Origin: DAOQVR01 sp035341665
GTDB taxonomy: Bacteria > Chloroflexota > Anaerolineae > JAAYZQ01
DNA length: 64,000 nt
Direction of reading: 5' to 3'
Assembly (NCBI GenBank): GCA_035341665.1
Contig: DAOQVR010000002.1
Location: 248,001 to 312,000, forward strand
Every line of letters begins with the position of its first letter. Positions within the stretch are counted from its first letter, which is position 1. Below are positions 8,591 to 16,318 of the stretch, piece by piece. The notes under the pieces were generated by a model. It made no database searches, was not told the DNA's origin, and was given only the letters and a program-made list of their open reading frames with translations. Position numbers and translations under genes: made by a program.

Positions 8591-8860
8591 CTATGGCCGC
8601 CGCGCTGCATGCTTCTCGTTGTCTGCCCTGCCCGCCTCCACTCGCTCGACAAGCAGCAGAGGCAGTCCCAAATCGCGCAGCTTGCACAGGATGCCGTGTA
8701 GTGCGGCCTGGTCGGCCACCGGTCCGGTCAGGACCGTCTCGTTCTGTGCCAGGTGATCGAACCGAAAACCATCGAACCAGTCGGACCAGTCATCACCCAA
8801 GGTGCCCTTGATGCGGATGCGGTACAGCCCAGCCTGGTCAAATTCCCTGCCGTGGATCAT
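8591..8860 (-). CDS. Small conserved 'WSDWFDG' protein
   Basis: The protein has 89 residues. The pattern IRIKGTLGDDWSDWFDGF...ETVLTGPVADQAALHGIL...LRDLGLPLL looks like a family of small proteins I associate with Chloroflexota. The compact alpha/beta pattern, with a Trp-rich strand and a helix holding DQAALHG, suggests a ligand-binding or dimer-forming module, but its function is not known to me. ATG 8860 follows AAGGAGGCATGCCATC. It is the first gene after the shared promoter element and lies just downstream of the MalT-like regulator. Confidence 0.78.
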   Translation of the reverse strand: MIHGREFDQAGLYRIRIKGTLGDDWSDWFDGFRFDHLAQNETVLTGPVADQAALHGILCKLRDLGLPLLLVERVEAGRADNEKHAARRP

Positions 8861-8885
8861 GATGGCATGCCTCCTTGTTGGGGGC

Positions 8886-8930
8886 AGTATAGGCAGAGGG
8901 TTGGGGAGATGTCATCCTCAAAGTGGGGGA
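8886..8930 (-). promoter_or_regulatory. Promoter/operator of the 89-residue gene, twin of 5524-5567
   Basis: TGACAT (8909-8914), 17 bp, TATACT (8886-8891) read leftwards. The flanking CCCCCACTTTGAGG and CTCCCCAACC blocks match the element before the GIN gene. The neighbouring LuxR protein is the obvious candidate binder (inference). Confidence 0.65.
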
Positions 8931-8970
8931 AATGGGAAAGCGACGGGCCGCGCAGACCCGTGCGCCCGCC

Positions 8971-11844
8971 CTACGCGAGCAGCTTGAGCTCCCGGGCATA
9001 CTCCAGCGCCTGGAGGCGGTTGTGAGCGCCCAGCTTGCCGTAGACCGACTTGACGTGCGACCGCACGGTACTGGAGGAAACGACCAACCGCTCGGCGATC
9101 TCGGGGACGGAGAGGCTCGTGTCCAGCAGGTGGAGCACCTCCATCTCGCGCTCGCTGAGCGGCTCCACCAGGGGAGACGGCGCTGCCGCACCGGCACGGG
9201 CGGGTGGGGTGACCTTTCTTGACGGCTGGCCCTCCGCCGCAGGCTCCGTTCTTCCGGGGCCCTGCACCGGGAAGGCAGCCAGCAGCCGGCCGGTGTAGGC
9301 CGGCGCAACGCCTCGTGCGGCCGCCCGCTGCAGCAGCGACCTCATCGCCACCCCCTCGCCTGTGTAGGCGCGGATGTGTCCCTCCGGCTCGGTGATCGCG
9401 AGGGCCCTCGCCAGGGCAGCCAGTGCGCCCTCGACGTCGCGCTCTGCCAGGAGCGCGAGGGCCTGGAGCACGAGCGCCTCGGCGGCATCCTTGACCGCAC
9501 CGGCTGCCTCGGCGCTCTTGAGGAGGCGGGAAAGCAGCTCAAGGGCCTCTGCCACCCTGCCGGTGAGCACCCACACGCGGGCCAGGAGCAGGTACTCGCG
9601 CACCTGGTCGAAGGCGAGGACGGCAGGGTCCAGGCCACACGCATCCGCCCAGCGCACGGCCGCGTCCAGGTTGCCCTGCGCCAGGCAGATCCGGACCCTC
9701 TCGCCCTCGGCGTGGCCGCGGTACCAGCTGGAAAGGCGGTCGGACAGCTCACCCGCCTTGTGTGCAGCGGCTAGGGCCGCTTCGGGGTCACCCGCCGCCT
9801 GGAGGGCCCACGCCAGGGCCAGGTGGCCGGTCGCCAGCGCCTCCAGGTGGCCCCAGAGCGACGACAGGCGCAGCCCTTCGCGCGCATGGTCGAGGGCCAG
9901 CGGCAGGTCGTTCCACTCCAGGTGGATCAGGCTCAGCCGGGAGTGAGTCGTCCCCAACAGGGGATAGAGCCACGCACCCCGCCCCGACTGCTCACGCGCC
10001 AGGTCGAGGATCTGGCGGCTGGTTTCCGCCGCCCGGCGAAGCTGCGCCTGCTCCACCTGCAGCGAGGCAAGAGAGCCGAGGAGCACGATCATGCTCTGGG
10101 CATCGCCCGCCAGCCGGCTTTCGGTGAGCGCCTCCGACCAGACGCGCGCTGCGCCGGCCAGGTCGCCGGAGAGCCTCAGTGTAGAGCCCAGCAGCGTAGC
10201 CGCGAAGGAGCGGAGCCCGCGGTCCTCCGCCGCCACACACGTCAGCGAGGAGCGTGCCAGCTCCCTGGCCGTGTCCACGTCCCCCCGGATTCCAGTCACA
10301 TAGGCCTGAAGTGCGAGCAGGTGGCCGGCCAGGCGGCGGGACTCCGGACGGCTGGCGCGCGGCGGGGTCTCCGGCTCCGCCCCCTCACCTCCGCACCCAG
10401 TCTCCCACACCCTGGAGGAGCACTCGGCCGAGGTGAGCAGAGAGTCGACCATGTCCCACTGTCCAGAGCTGGCCATTACCCAGGCATAAGCCAGGCAGAG
10501 CCACGGCCGCGAGCGAACCATCCCTTCCGGCAAGGCCTCGAGCCAGCGGATCGCCGTCGCACGCTGTCCCTGGAAGAGGGCGGCTAGGGCATTGTGCTCC
10601 ACCAGGTGGGCCAGCCGCTCCGCGTCGCCCGAGGCAAGCGCATGGCTGACGGCTTCGATAGCCAGGTCGCTCCGCTCGAACCAGGCGCTGGCCTGCAGGT
10701 GGAGGCGCATCACGCCCTCCGGCCCGATCCGCTGCGCCAGGCGCCGCCGCAGCAGGTCGGCAAAGAGCGGGTGATAGCGGTACCAGCGCCGCTCGTCGTC
10801 GAGGGCAAGCAGGAAGAGGTTGGCTGTCTCCAGGTGCTCCAGCATGCGCTGGCTCGCGCCCGTGGCCCGCCGCTCAGCGCCGGCCTCCGCCCCCCAGACG
10901 GCGTCGCACAGGGGAGCGGTCAGGCGCTCCAGGACCGACGTCCTGAGGAGAAACTCCTGCACCTCAACCGGCTGCTGGTCGAGCACCTCCTGCACCAGGT
11001 AGTCCAGCATGTAGCGGTGGCTACCCGACAAGGCGGCGACGAAGGAGGAGAGGTCGCGCTCCTCCCCCGTGGCCCGGCGCCCTTTCATCGAGAGCACAGC
11101 CATCTGCAGCCCGGCGATCCAGCCCTCTGTGCGGGTATCGAGGGTGAGGACGTCCTCGGGCGAAAGGCAGAGGCCGGAGACGTCGTTGAGAAAGTGGGCC
11201 GTCTCCTCCAGCGTGAAGCGCAGGTCGGCGGCGCGCACCTCGGCAACCTGCCCGCGCGCGCGCATGCGCGCCAGAGGCCACGGCGGATCGGCGCGGCCGG
11301 CGACGACGAGGTGCAGGCCCTGCTCGGCAGGGGGCAGGTTCTCCAGGAGGAAGGTGAGGCCCGTGTGGACCTGCGGCTCGGTGATCAGGTGAAAGTCGTC
11401 CAACACCAGTACGAAAGGCCGGCCGGCGCCGGCGATGTCGTTGACCAGCAGGGAGAGGAGCGCCTCCCAGGGAGGGGACGCCATCACGGGCGCCGAGTCG
11501 ATGGATCGCAGCGCCTCGGCGGTGGCATTGCCCATCCCGGCCGCGCGCAGGAAGGGGACGGTGCGCAGCGCGGCGACGAAGTAGGTCCAGAAGCGCAGCG
11601 GGTCGTTGTCCTCGGCATCCAGGGAGAGCCAGGCAAAGCCCTCCGCCGCGCCGGGCAGCCCACCACCCCCGGAGCGGATCCACTCGGCGAGAAGCGTCGT
11701 CTTGCCAAAGCCGGCGGGGGCAGAGAGGAGCGTCAGCTTGCGGCCGCGCCCGAGGGCCAGCCGGCCGGTCAGCCGCGGCCGCGCCACCCGCTCACTGCGG
11801 AGCGGCGGGACGTACAGCTTGGTTGCCAGGAGCGTTGCGATCAT
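8971..11844 (-). CDS. MalT-like LuxR-family transcriptional regulator (STAND ATPase)
   Basis: The protein has 957 residues. Walker A is SAPAGFGKTTLLAEW (about 41-55) and Walker B is FVLVLDDFHLI (about 144-154). A long TPR-like helical region (about 420-870) follows, then a LuxR HTH at 896-957 with SEREMEVLHLLD and SSTVRSHVKSVYGKL. As in MalT, ATP binding and an inducer sensed by the helical repeats would drive oligomerisation and transcription activation. ATG 11844 begins with the family-typical MIATLLATKLYVPP; the longer frame to 11970 is antisense to the beta-galactosidase. The likely targets are the two similar promoters at 5524 and 8886. Confidence 0.92.
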   Translation of the reverse strand: MIATLLATKLYVPPLRSERVARPRLTGRLALGRGRKLTLLSAPAGFGKTTLLAEWIRSGGGGLPGAAEGFAWLSLDAEDNDPLRFWTYFVAALRTVPFLRAAGMGNATAEALRSIDSAPVMASPPWEALLSLLVNDIAGAGRPFVLVLDDFHLITEPQVHTGLTFLLENLPPAEQGLHLVVAGRADPPWPLARMRARGQVAEVRAADLRFTLEETAHFLNDVSGLCLSPEDVLTLDTRTEGWIAGLQMAVLSMKGRRATGEERDLSSFVAALSGSHRYMLDYLVQEVLDQQPVEVQEFLLRTSVLERLTAPLCDAVWGAEAGAERRATGASQRMLEHLETANLFLLALDDERRWYRYHPLFADLLRRRLAQRIGPEGVMRLHLQASAWFERSDLAIEAVSHALASGDAERLAHLVEHNALAALFQGQRATAIRWLEALPEGMVRSRPWLCLAYAWVMASSGQWDMVDSLLTSAECSSRVWETGCGGEGAEPETPPRASRPESRRLAGHLLALQAYVTGIRGDVDTARELARSSLTCVAAEDRGLRSFAATLLGSTLRLSGDLAGAARVWSEALTESRLAGDAQSMIVLLGSLASLQVEQAQLRRAAETSRQILDLAREQSGRGAWLYPLLGTTHSRLSLIHLEWNDLPLALDHAREGLRLSSLWGHLEALATGHLALAWALQAAGDPEAALAAAHKAGELSDRLSSWYRGHAEGERVRICLAQGNLDAAVRWADACGLDPAVLAFDQVREYLLLARVWVLTGRVAEALELLSRLLKSAEAAGAVKDAAEALVLQALALLAERDVEGALAALARALAITEPEGHIRAYTGEGVAMRSLLQRAAARGVAPAYTGRLLAAFPVQGPGRTEPAAEGQPSRKVTPPARAGAAAPSPLVEPLSEREMEVLHLLDTSLSVPEIAERLVVSSSTVRSHVKSVYGKLGAHNRLQALEYARELKLLA

Positions 11845-11861
11845 GCGCACACCGCCCGCAA

Positions 11862-11892
11862 GACCTGACAGGTTCCCGAAACCTGTCGGGTC
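11862..11892. repeat. Inverted repeat between beta-galactosidase stop and LuxR start
   Basis: GACCTGACAGGTT (11862-11874) pairs with AACCTGTCGGGTC (11880-11892): 13 bp with a single G:T-type mismatch and a 5-base loop. It lies 11 bp beyond the beta-galactosidase stop and 18 bp before the LuxR ATG. It could end the upstream transcript or sit in the regulator's leader. There is no T-run, so termination is uncertain. Confidence 0.6.
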
Positions 11893-11902
11893 CCTCCCAC
11901 CA

Positions 11903-13693
11903 TCACCCCAGCTCCGGGAGGTCGCGGAACTCGACCGTCCGCCGCTCCGTTCCGTGCAGCTCCAAGACAACCAGCTCGTTCTCGCCGGCGGAGAGCAGCG
12001 ATGCCGGGACGTAGAGGGTCCGCTGCGGCACGCGGCCCCAGTAGCGCCCCAGGTTGAACCCGTTCACCCAGCACACCCCCTTGGTCCAGCCGGGAAGCGC
12101 CAGGAAGGTGTCGCGCGGGACGTCGACCGCGAAGCGGCCTCGGTAAAAGGCCGGCCCACCCATCGTGGACGAGGGGGCAAAGCGCAGCCGCGACAGGTCG
12201 TCCAGCGGCAGCGGGTAGTGTGTCCAGCCGAACAGCGTCTGCTGCCCGGCCAGCACGCCCTCGACGATGCCCTTGCGGTCGGCCAGGTCGGGGCCGAAGT
12301 GGACACGCCCCATGTTCTCCACCAGGATGTCGAGCACCGCGCTCCCCGGCCCAGCCTGGACGTACAGGTCGGCCTCCCCGCCGGTCCGGTCCAGGGTGCC
12401 GAGCAGCTGCCCGTCGAGAAAGATCTGTGCCCGGTCGTGCAGGCCGCGGAGGGTGAGAAAGGCCTCCTGCGGGCCGGCAAGCCGCGTCCGGTAGAGGAGG
12501 AAGCCATAGTTCTGCCCCAGGGCCTCCATGGTCAGCGGCGCGGCCGAGGGGACGGGTGCCGACAGCGCCCCCAGCGCGTCGAACAGCGCGACCGATTCCG
12601 GCAGGTCGACCGGGCCGTAGGCCGCCTTGGGCGACGGCTCGGGCAGCGGAGCATCGGGCAGCGGCTCGTAGCGGCCAATCACCTCGCGCAGTGCCCAGTA
12701 CTTGTCCGTCGGATCGCCGGCCTCGCTCAGCGGCGCGTCATAGTCGTAGCTGGTGACGATGGGCAGGTAGCTCGTGCCGAACGAGTTGGCGCCGTTCATG
12801 AAGCCAAAGTTGGTGCCGCCGTGGGCCATGTAGAAGGAGACGGAGGCGCCGGCGGCGAGCATCTCGTCGAGCGTCGCGGCGGTCTCGTCCGCAGGGCGAG
12901 CCTGGTGCTCGCCGCCCCAGTGGTCAAACCAACCGTCCCAGAACTCGGTGCACAGGATGGGGCCTTCCGGCTGGTGCTCGCGCAGCTTGGCAAAGGCCTC
13001 CTGCACGCCGCGCGCAAAGTTGACCGTCTTCAGGAGGCCGGGCACGGCACCGTCGCGCAGCGTCACGTCGGTCGGGCCGTCGGACATGAAGAGAAGCACG
13101 TCGATGCCCCGCGCGCCCATCCCGTCCGCCAGGTGCTGCAGGTAGCCCTGGTCGTTGCCATAGCTGCCGTACTCGTTCTCGACCTGCATCGCCAGGATCG
13201 GTCCGCCGCGCGTGACCTGGAGTGGCTCCAGCAGGGGCAGCAGCGCGTCGAGATATCGGTCGACGGCAGCCAGGTAGGGCGGGTAGGAGCAGCGCAGGCG
13301 CATGGCCGGATCGCGCAGCAACCAGGCCGGCAAGCCGCCAAACTCCCACTCCGAGCAGATGTAGGGCCCGGGGCGGACGATCGCAAAGAGCCCTTCCTCG
13401 GCGGCGGCCCGCAGGTAGGCGACCAGGTCGAGCGCGCCGTCAAAGCAGAAACAGCCCGGCTCCGGCTCGTGCAGGTTCCAGGCGACGTAGGTCTCGACGG
13501 TATTGAGACCCATGGCACGCAGCTTGCGCAGGCGGTCGCGCCAGGCAGCAGGCGGGACGCGGAAGTAGTGCATCGCGCCTGACAGGACGCGGTAGGGTTG
13601 GCCGTCGAGGAGAAAGTGCTCCGCATCGGTGGTGAAGGTGCGGCGGCGGACAGGGCTCACACGATCGGCAGGAATGCGGCTCTCATGGTCCAT
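11903..13693 (-). CDS. Beta-galactosidase, glycoside hydrolase family 35
   Basis: The protein has 596 residues. The GH35 TIM barrel carries GGPILAMQVENEYGSYG (acid/base Glu174) and CTEFWDGWFDHWG (nucleophile Glu250), with LSGAMHYFRVP and TYVAWNLHEP near the N-terminus. A C-terminal jelly-roll region (about 390-590) ends in GVCWVNGFNLGRYW and SLLSAGENELVVLELHG. It removes non-reducing beta-galactose, retaining mechanism. No signal peptide is seen, so it should be cytoplasmic and act on imported oligosaccharides. ATG 13693 has AAAGGGATAGCC upstream. It is monocistronic, with its own promoter at 13759-13787. Confidence 0.94.
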   Translation of the reverse strand: MDHESRIPADRVSPVRRRTFTTDAEHFLLDGQPYRVLSGAMHYFRVPPAAWRDRLRKLRAMGLNTVETYVAWNLHEPEPGCFCFDGALDLVAYLRAAAEEGLFAIVRPGPYICSEWEFGGLPAWLLRDPAMRLRCSYPPYLAAVDRYLDALLPLLEPLQVTRGGPILAMQVENEYGSYGNDQGYLQHLADGMGARGIDVLLFMSDGPTDVTLRDGAVPGLLKTVNFARGVQEAFAKLREHQPEGPILCTEFWDGWFDHWGGEHQARPADETAATLDEMLAAGASVSFYMAHGGTNFGFMNGANSFGTSYLPIVTSYDYDAPLSEAGDPTDKYWALREVIGRYEPLPDAPLPEPSPKAAYGPVDLPESVALFDALGALSAPVPSAAPLTMEALGQNYGFLLYRTRLAGPQEAFLTLRGLHDRAQIFLDGQLLGTLDRTGGEADLYVQAGPGSAVLDILVENMGRVHFGPDLADRKGIVEGVLAGQQTLFGWTHYPLPLDDLSRLRFAPSSTMGGPAFYRGRFAVDVPRDTFLALPGWTKGVCWVNGFNLGRYWGRVPQRTLYVPASLLSAGENELVVLELHGTERRTVEFRDLPELG

Positions 13694-13758
13694 GGCTATC
13701 CCTTTGTAGCAGCGGCCCGAGGTTTGTTGGTGTGCGATGGTTGGGCACTGCGTCGCGT

Positions 13759-13787
13759 ATAATAGCACAGGGGGGCGCGCAGCGCAA
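13759..13787 (-). promoter_or_regulatory. Promoter of the GH35 gene
   Basis: TTGCGC (13782-13787), 17 bp, TATTAT (13759-13764) read leftwards, about 65 bp before the ATG at 13693. Confidence 0.55.
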
Positions 13788-14118
13788 GGGGCGCGCCGCA
13801 AGCGAGGGCTTATGGTAAAATCAGGACGCTGCCCAGCGCGGATGCCCACAAAAGGCCACACTACGGTGCCGGCGGCCGTAGTATAGGGCCTCGTGCCCGT
13901 TCCTGCGGCTTGCCAGGCGACCTTGACGCGGCCCTGGCGGCAGGCGACGGGCGTCGGTGCAGGATGCCGGGACGCGCGGACGCTTCCGCCGGCGCCAGTG
14001 CGCACATCATAGGTGCAACGCCAGTCGCAGCGGCCCAGGAAGCGATCGCTGCTGTGGTCTGCCCTCGGGCCTAGCAGACGAGGTCACGACATGGGCATCG
14101 CGGTCGCCCGCGACCTGT
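13788..14118. other. Intergenic region between dodecin and GH35 promoter
   Basis: No gene is supported here. The only structure seen is a short hairpin, ACTACGG (13860-13866) with CCGTAGT (13876-13882), followed leftwards by TTTTG after six bases. This could be a weak terminator for the dodecin transcript. A minus-strand open frame crosses the region, but it lacks a ribosome site and reads as GC-biased filler. Confidence 0.4.
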
Positions 14119-14334
14119 CTACTCCCCCTCGTGATACTTGAAGGATAGCTTGACCCTGGCGCGGTAGAGGTAGATCTTGTCGTCCTCGATCTGCACGTCG
14201 AGGGCGACCACCTCTGCCTTGCGCAGGTCATGCAGCGTTTCTGACGCCTGCTTGATGGCAGCCGCGGCCGCCTTCTCCCACGACTCGGTGCTGGTGCCCA
14301 CCAGCTCGATTACCTTGTAGACACTCTCTGCCAT
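14119..14334 (-). CDS. Dodecin family flavin-binding protein
   Basis: The protein has 71 residues that match dodecin end to end: VYKVIELVGTSTESWEKAA, a helix AIKQASETLHDLRKAEVVAL, then YRARVKLSFKYHEGE. Family members assemble into hollow dodecamers that store flavin or CoA and protect flavin from light or wasteful reactions. The ATG at 14334 follows GGAAGGAGAACGAAC. Its strong promoter lies about 350 bp upstream at 14684, so the leader is long. Flavin buffering would suit a region rich in flavoproteins, but no operon link is seen. Confidence 0.93.
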   Translation of the reverse strand: MAESVYKVIELVGTSTESWEKAAAAAIKQASETLHDLRKAEVVALDVQIEDDKIYLYRARVKLSFKYHEGE

Positions 14335-14680
14335 GTTCGTTCTCCTTCCATGGTCATCAGGGGGCGGTCAAGAGACCGCCGCCCATCGCCGGTGCGCTGC
14401 ATCTGCCGTCGATGCGGTGCACCTCGCCCGCCCGGACGCCCAGGCGGCGCACGTACGGCCCGCTGCTCAGGCTCAGGGCATCCTCACCTTCACCGGCCCG
14501 TGCATCCTCTCCTCCTTGTTCACTTCTCGACGCAGGGTTGCCGTGCAATCCGGGCACGGCCCCGGTGGGTGGGCGGAGGCGCACAGGAGCAAGGACGGGC
14601 GGAGGCGGGTGAGGGCTGCGGCCGGCACCTGGTAGTGGGGGTCGTACCCCTCCCTGTACCCAGCGGATCCAGCCTATCCG
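14335..14680 (-). other. Long leader of dodecin transcript; possible short ORFs
   Basis: Between the promoter and dodecin lie two unassigned minus-strand frames. One, GTG-started, about 51 residues and ending at 14473, contains GPCPDCTATLRRE; inside it an AAGGAGG site precedes ATG 14505, which would give a ten-residue product. The other, at 14357-14584, gives 75 residues ending in GGGLLTAP. Neither is recognised. I regard them as unproven; the stretch may be only untranslated leader. Confidence 0.3.
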
Positions 14681-14683
14681 ACC

Positions 14684-14712
14684 ATTATACCGCTGAGCGC
14701 CGATCCTGTCAA
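14684..14712 (-). promoter_or_regulatory. Consensus promoter upstream of dodecin
   Basis: TTGACA (14707-14712), exactly 17 bp, TATAAT (14684-14689) read leftwards: a perfect vegetative consensus. It belongs to the left copy of the duplicated module that also flanks the sugar operon on its right side. Confidence 0.7.
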
Positions 14713-14801
14713 TATCCGAGTTTCGGGCTTGGGGTAGGGGGCACGTCAGGTGCCGCGCCCCGACCAGGAGGTGCTGGCGCGCAGCGCCCCACTACATGGA
14801 T

Positions 14802-14830
14802 GGGGTCCTGCGCGCAGCGCGCAGGACCCC
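14802..14830 (-). terminator. GC-rich 14 bp hairpin, left copy
   Basis: GGGGTCCTGCGCGC (14802-14815) pairs perfectly with 14817-14830 around one central base. It lies 117 bp beyond the stop of the GPH transporter, so it can end the sugar operon. There is no U-tract, so its efficiency is uncertain. The twin lies after the intact oxidoreductase gene (33356-33384). Confidence 0.55.
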
Positions 14831-14840
14831 CCGAGGCTGG

Positions 14841-14893
14841 CTAGAGCCGGTCGAGCCCGAGGCTCGCCGGCGTTTTCGTGGTCGGCAGGCCCG
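14841..14893 (-). pseudogene. Remnant of the 3' end of an aldehyde ferredoxin oxidoreductase gene
   Basis: The minus strand reads GLPT...PASLGLDRL and then TAG, matching the last residues GLPTKEKLASLGLDRL of the intact gene at 33394-35244. Similarity stops about 53 bp upstream of the stop codon, and the frame has no oxidoreductase sequence beyond that. I read it as a broken-off gene end left by duplication or insertion. Confidence 0.7.
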
Positions 14894-14947
14894 GCCGGCC
14901 CCCCGCGCGGGCGATGCCGAGATACGATTGCTGCTCCTTCCCCGTCC

Positions 14948-16318
14948 TTACTCGCCCCCACCCTGTGTTAGTTCGGCCACGAGCCGGGCGTGCTTGGCCT
15001 TGGTAATGGGAAACCAAATCAGCAACGGGAGCATCGCGATGAGCACCACAGCCGGCACGACGCCGAAGAAGAGGCGGATGCCCAGCAGCGCCCGGCTCGT
15101 CTGGGCTACGTTGGGAACGTAGCCAAATAGCTCCAGCGCCCAGCCGCTGACCAGCAACCCCAAAGCGCCGGAGAACTTGGTGGCAAAGGCCCACAGGCCA
15201 TAGTAGATTCCCTCGCGGCGCTCGCCCGACTCTACCTCGTCGTATTCCACCACGTCGGGCAGCATGGCCCACGGAAAGATGTACTGGCCCGACAGGCCGA
15301 GTCCGACAAACACGGTCACAACGTACACGAGGGGCGTAGGACCCTGGGGGATCAGCATGGTGAGGATCAGCACCACGCTCGCAAGCAGGAGGCCAAGCGC
15401 GTAGGCCGGCCCCTTGTTGATCCGGTCCGAGATCCACTTCCAGGGGAAGAGCGATGCGGCGGCTACCACATACATGATCAGCATCACCAGCGGGATTTGC
15501 TCCTCCATCCCGAGCTGATATGTGATCCAGTAGGGCACCATCGCCGGGAGCAGAGCGAAGCTAAAGAGGCTGATAAAGTTGATCAGCAGCAGGCGCACAA
15601 AAGGCTTGTTCTTCAGCGCCTGCCGTACCATGCCCCACAGCGGCGCCCGGGCAGGCCTGAACTCCTGAGTTCCTCTTTCTTTGACGCACACCCCGGTGAC
15701 AAAGACTGTGAGGGCGGCAAACAGGCCAAAGACAAGGCCCAACCCGCTGTACGCCTGCTGTTCGGTCAGGCCTCCCCGGCCGACAAAGGCTTGGACGATC
15801 GCCGTCGTGGCAGCCGCCCCGAGAATTGCGCCTACGATGGTGAAAAGCTGCCGGACGGCGCTCAGCGTGGTGCGCTCGTCATAGTCCTGTGATAGCTCGG
15901 GCATCAGCGCGTAGTAGGGCACGCTCACCAGCGAGAGAATGGTGTCGAAAACCAGAAAGCTGCCGAGAACCGCGAGGAACGCCAGGAGCCCGGTCAGGCC
16001 GGCCGGCAGCGAAAAAATGAGCCACGTCGCCGGCAGCAGCAGCCAGGAACCAAAGAGAAGGTAAGGGCGGCGTCTGCCCCAACGGCTCTTGGTCCGGTCG
16101 GAGAGGTAGCCGATCAGCGGATCGTTTATGGCGTCCCAGGTGAGTTTGCCGACCATCAGCGCCGTGCCGGCGAGCGCCGCGCTGATCAGCGCGATGTCGG
16201 TATAGTAGAAGAGAAGGTAGAACTGGGTCGTGACCACCAGCGTCGCCACTCCCGAATCTGCCACGCCGTACAGGATCTTGGTGCGAGTCGGCACCCTGTT
16301 TCGATCAACCGGGTTCAT
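14948..16318 (-). CDS. GPH-family sugar:cation symporter (MelB-like)
   Basis: The protein has 456 residues with about 12 membrane segments. N-terminal GPH features are LYGVADSG, WDAINDPLIGYLSDRTKSRWGRRRPYLLFG and the later DVVEYDEVESGERREG. The family imports glycosides, pentosides or hexuronides with H+ or Na+. ATG 16318 lies 14 bp inside the upstream gene behind AAAGGAGCCAAGGGC, so translation is coupled. It is the last gene of the sugar operon. The operon also encodes an ABC importer, so the two may carry different substrates (inference). Confidence 0.92.
   Translation of the reverse strand: MNPVDRNRVPTRTKILYGVADSGVATLVVTTQFYLLFYYTDIALISAALAGTALMVGKLTWDAINDPLIGYLSDRTKSRWGRRRPYLLFGSWLLLPATWLIFSLPAGLTGLLAFLAVLGSFLVFDTILSLVSVPYYALMPELSQDYDERTTLSAVRQLFTIVGAILGAAATTAIVQAFVGRGGLTEQQAYSGLGLVFGLFAALTVFVTGVCVKERGTQEFRPARAPLWGMVRQALKNKPFVRLLLINFISLFSFALLPAMVPYWITYQLGMEEQIPLVMLIMYVVAAASLFPWKWISDRINKGPAYALGLLLASVVLILTMLIPQGPTPLVYVVTVFVGLGLSGQYIFPWAMLPDVVEYDEVESGERREGIYYGLWAFATKFSGALGLLVSGWALELFGYVPNVAQTSRALLGIRLFFGVVPAVVLIAMLPLLIWFPITKAKHARLVAELTQGGGE

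Larger units (their letters stand above)
14750..14893. repeat. Left copy of direct repeat (AOR gene end plus hairpin)
   Basis: About 144 bp match 33303-33446 with roughly 85-90% identity by eye, including GAGGTGCTGGCGCGCAGCG, CCCACTACATGG, the hairpin and the last codons of aldehyde ferredoxin oxidoreductase. With the weaker promoter similarity, the module runs from about 14681 to 14893, against 33217-33446. Both copies have the same orientation and bracket the sugar operon. Confidence 0.75.

Noticed and set aside
11606..13582. A 658-codon plus-strand open frame
   Set aside because: It is antisense to the GH35 gene, whose catalytic residues are intact.
13694..14005. N-terminal extension of the GH35 frame by 104 codons
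   Set aside because: It crosses the TTGCGC/TATTAT promoter, has no ribosome site, and ATG 13693 gives the normal family start.
14802..14830. Hairpin copies as insertion-sequence ends
   Set aside because: No transposase or target duplications; the similarity extends into AOR coding sequence, which points to a gene end instead.
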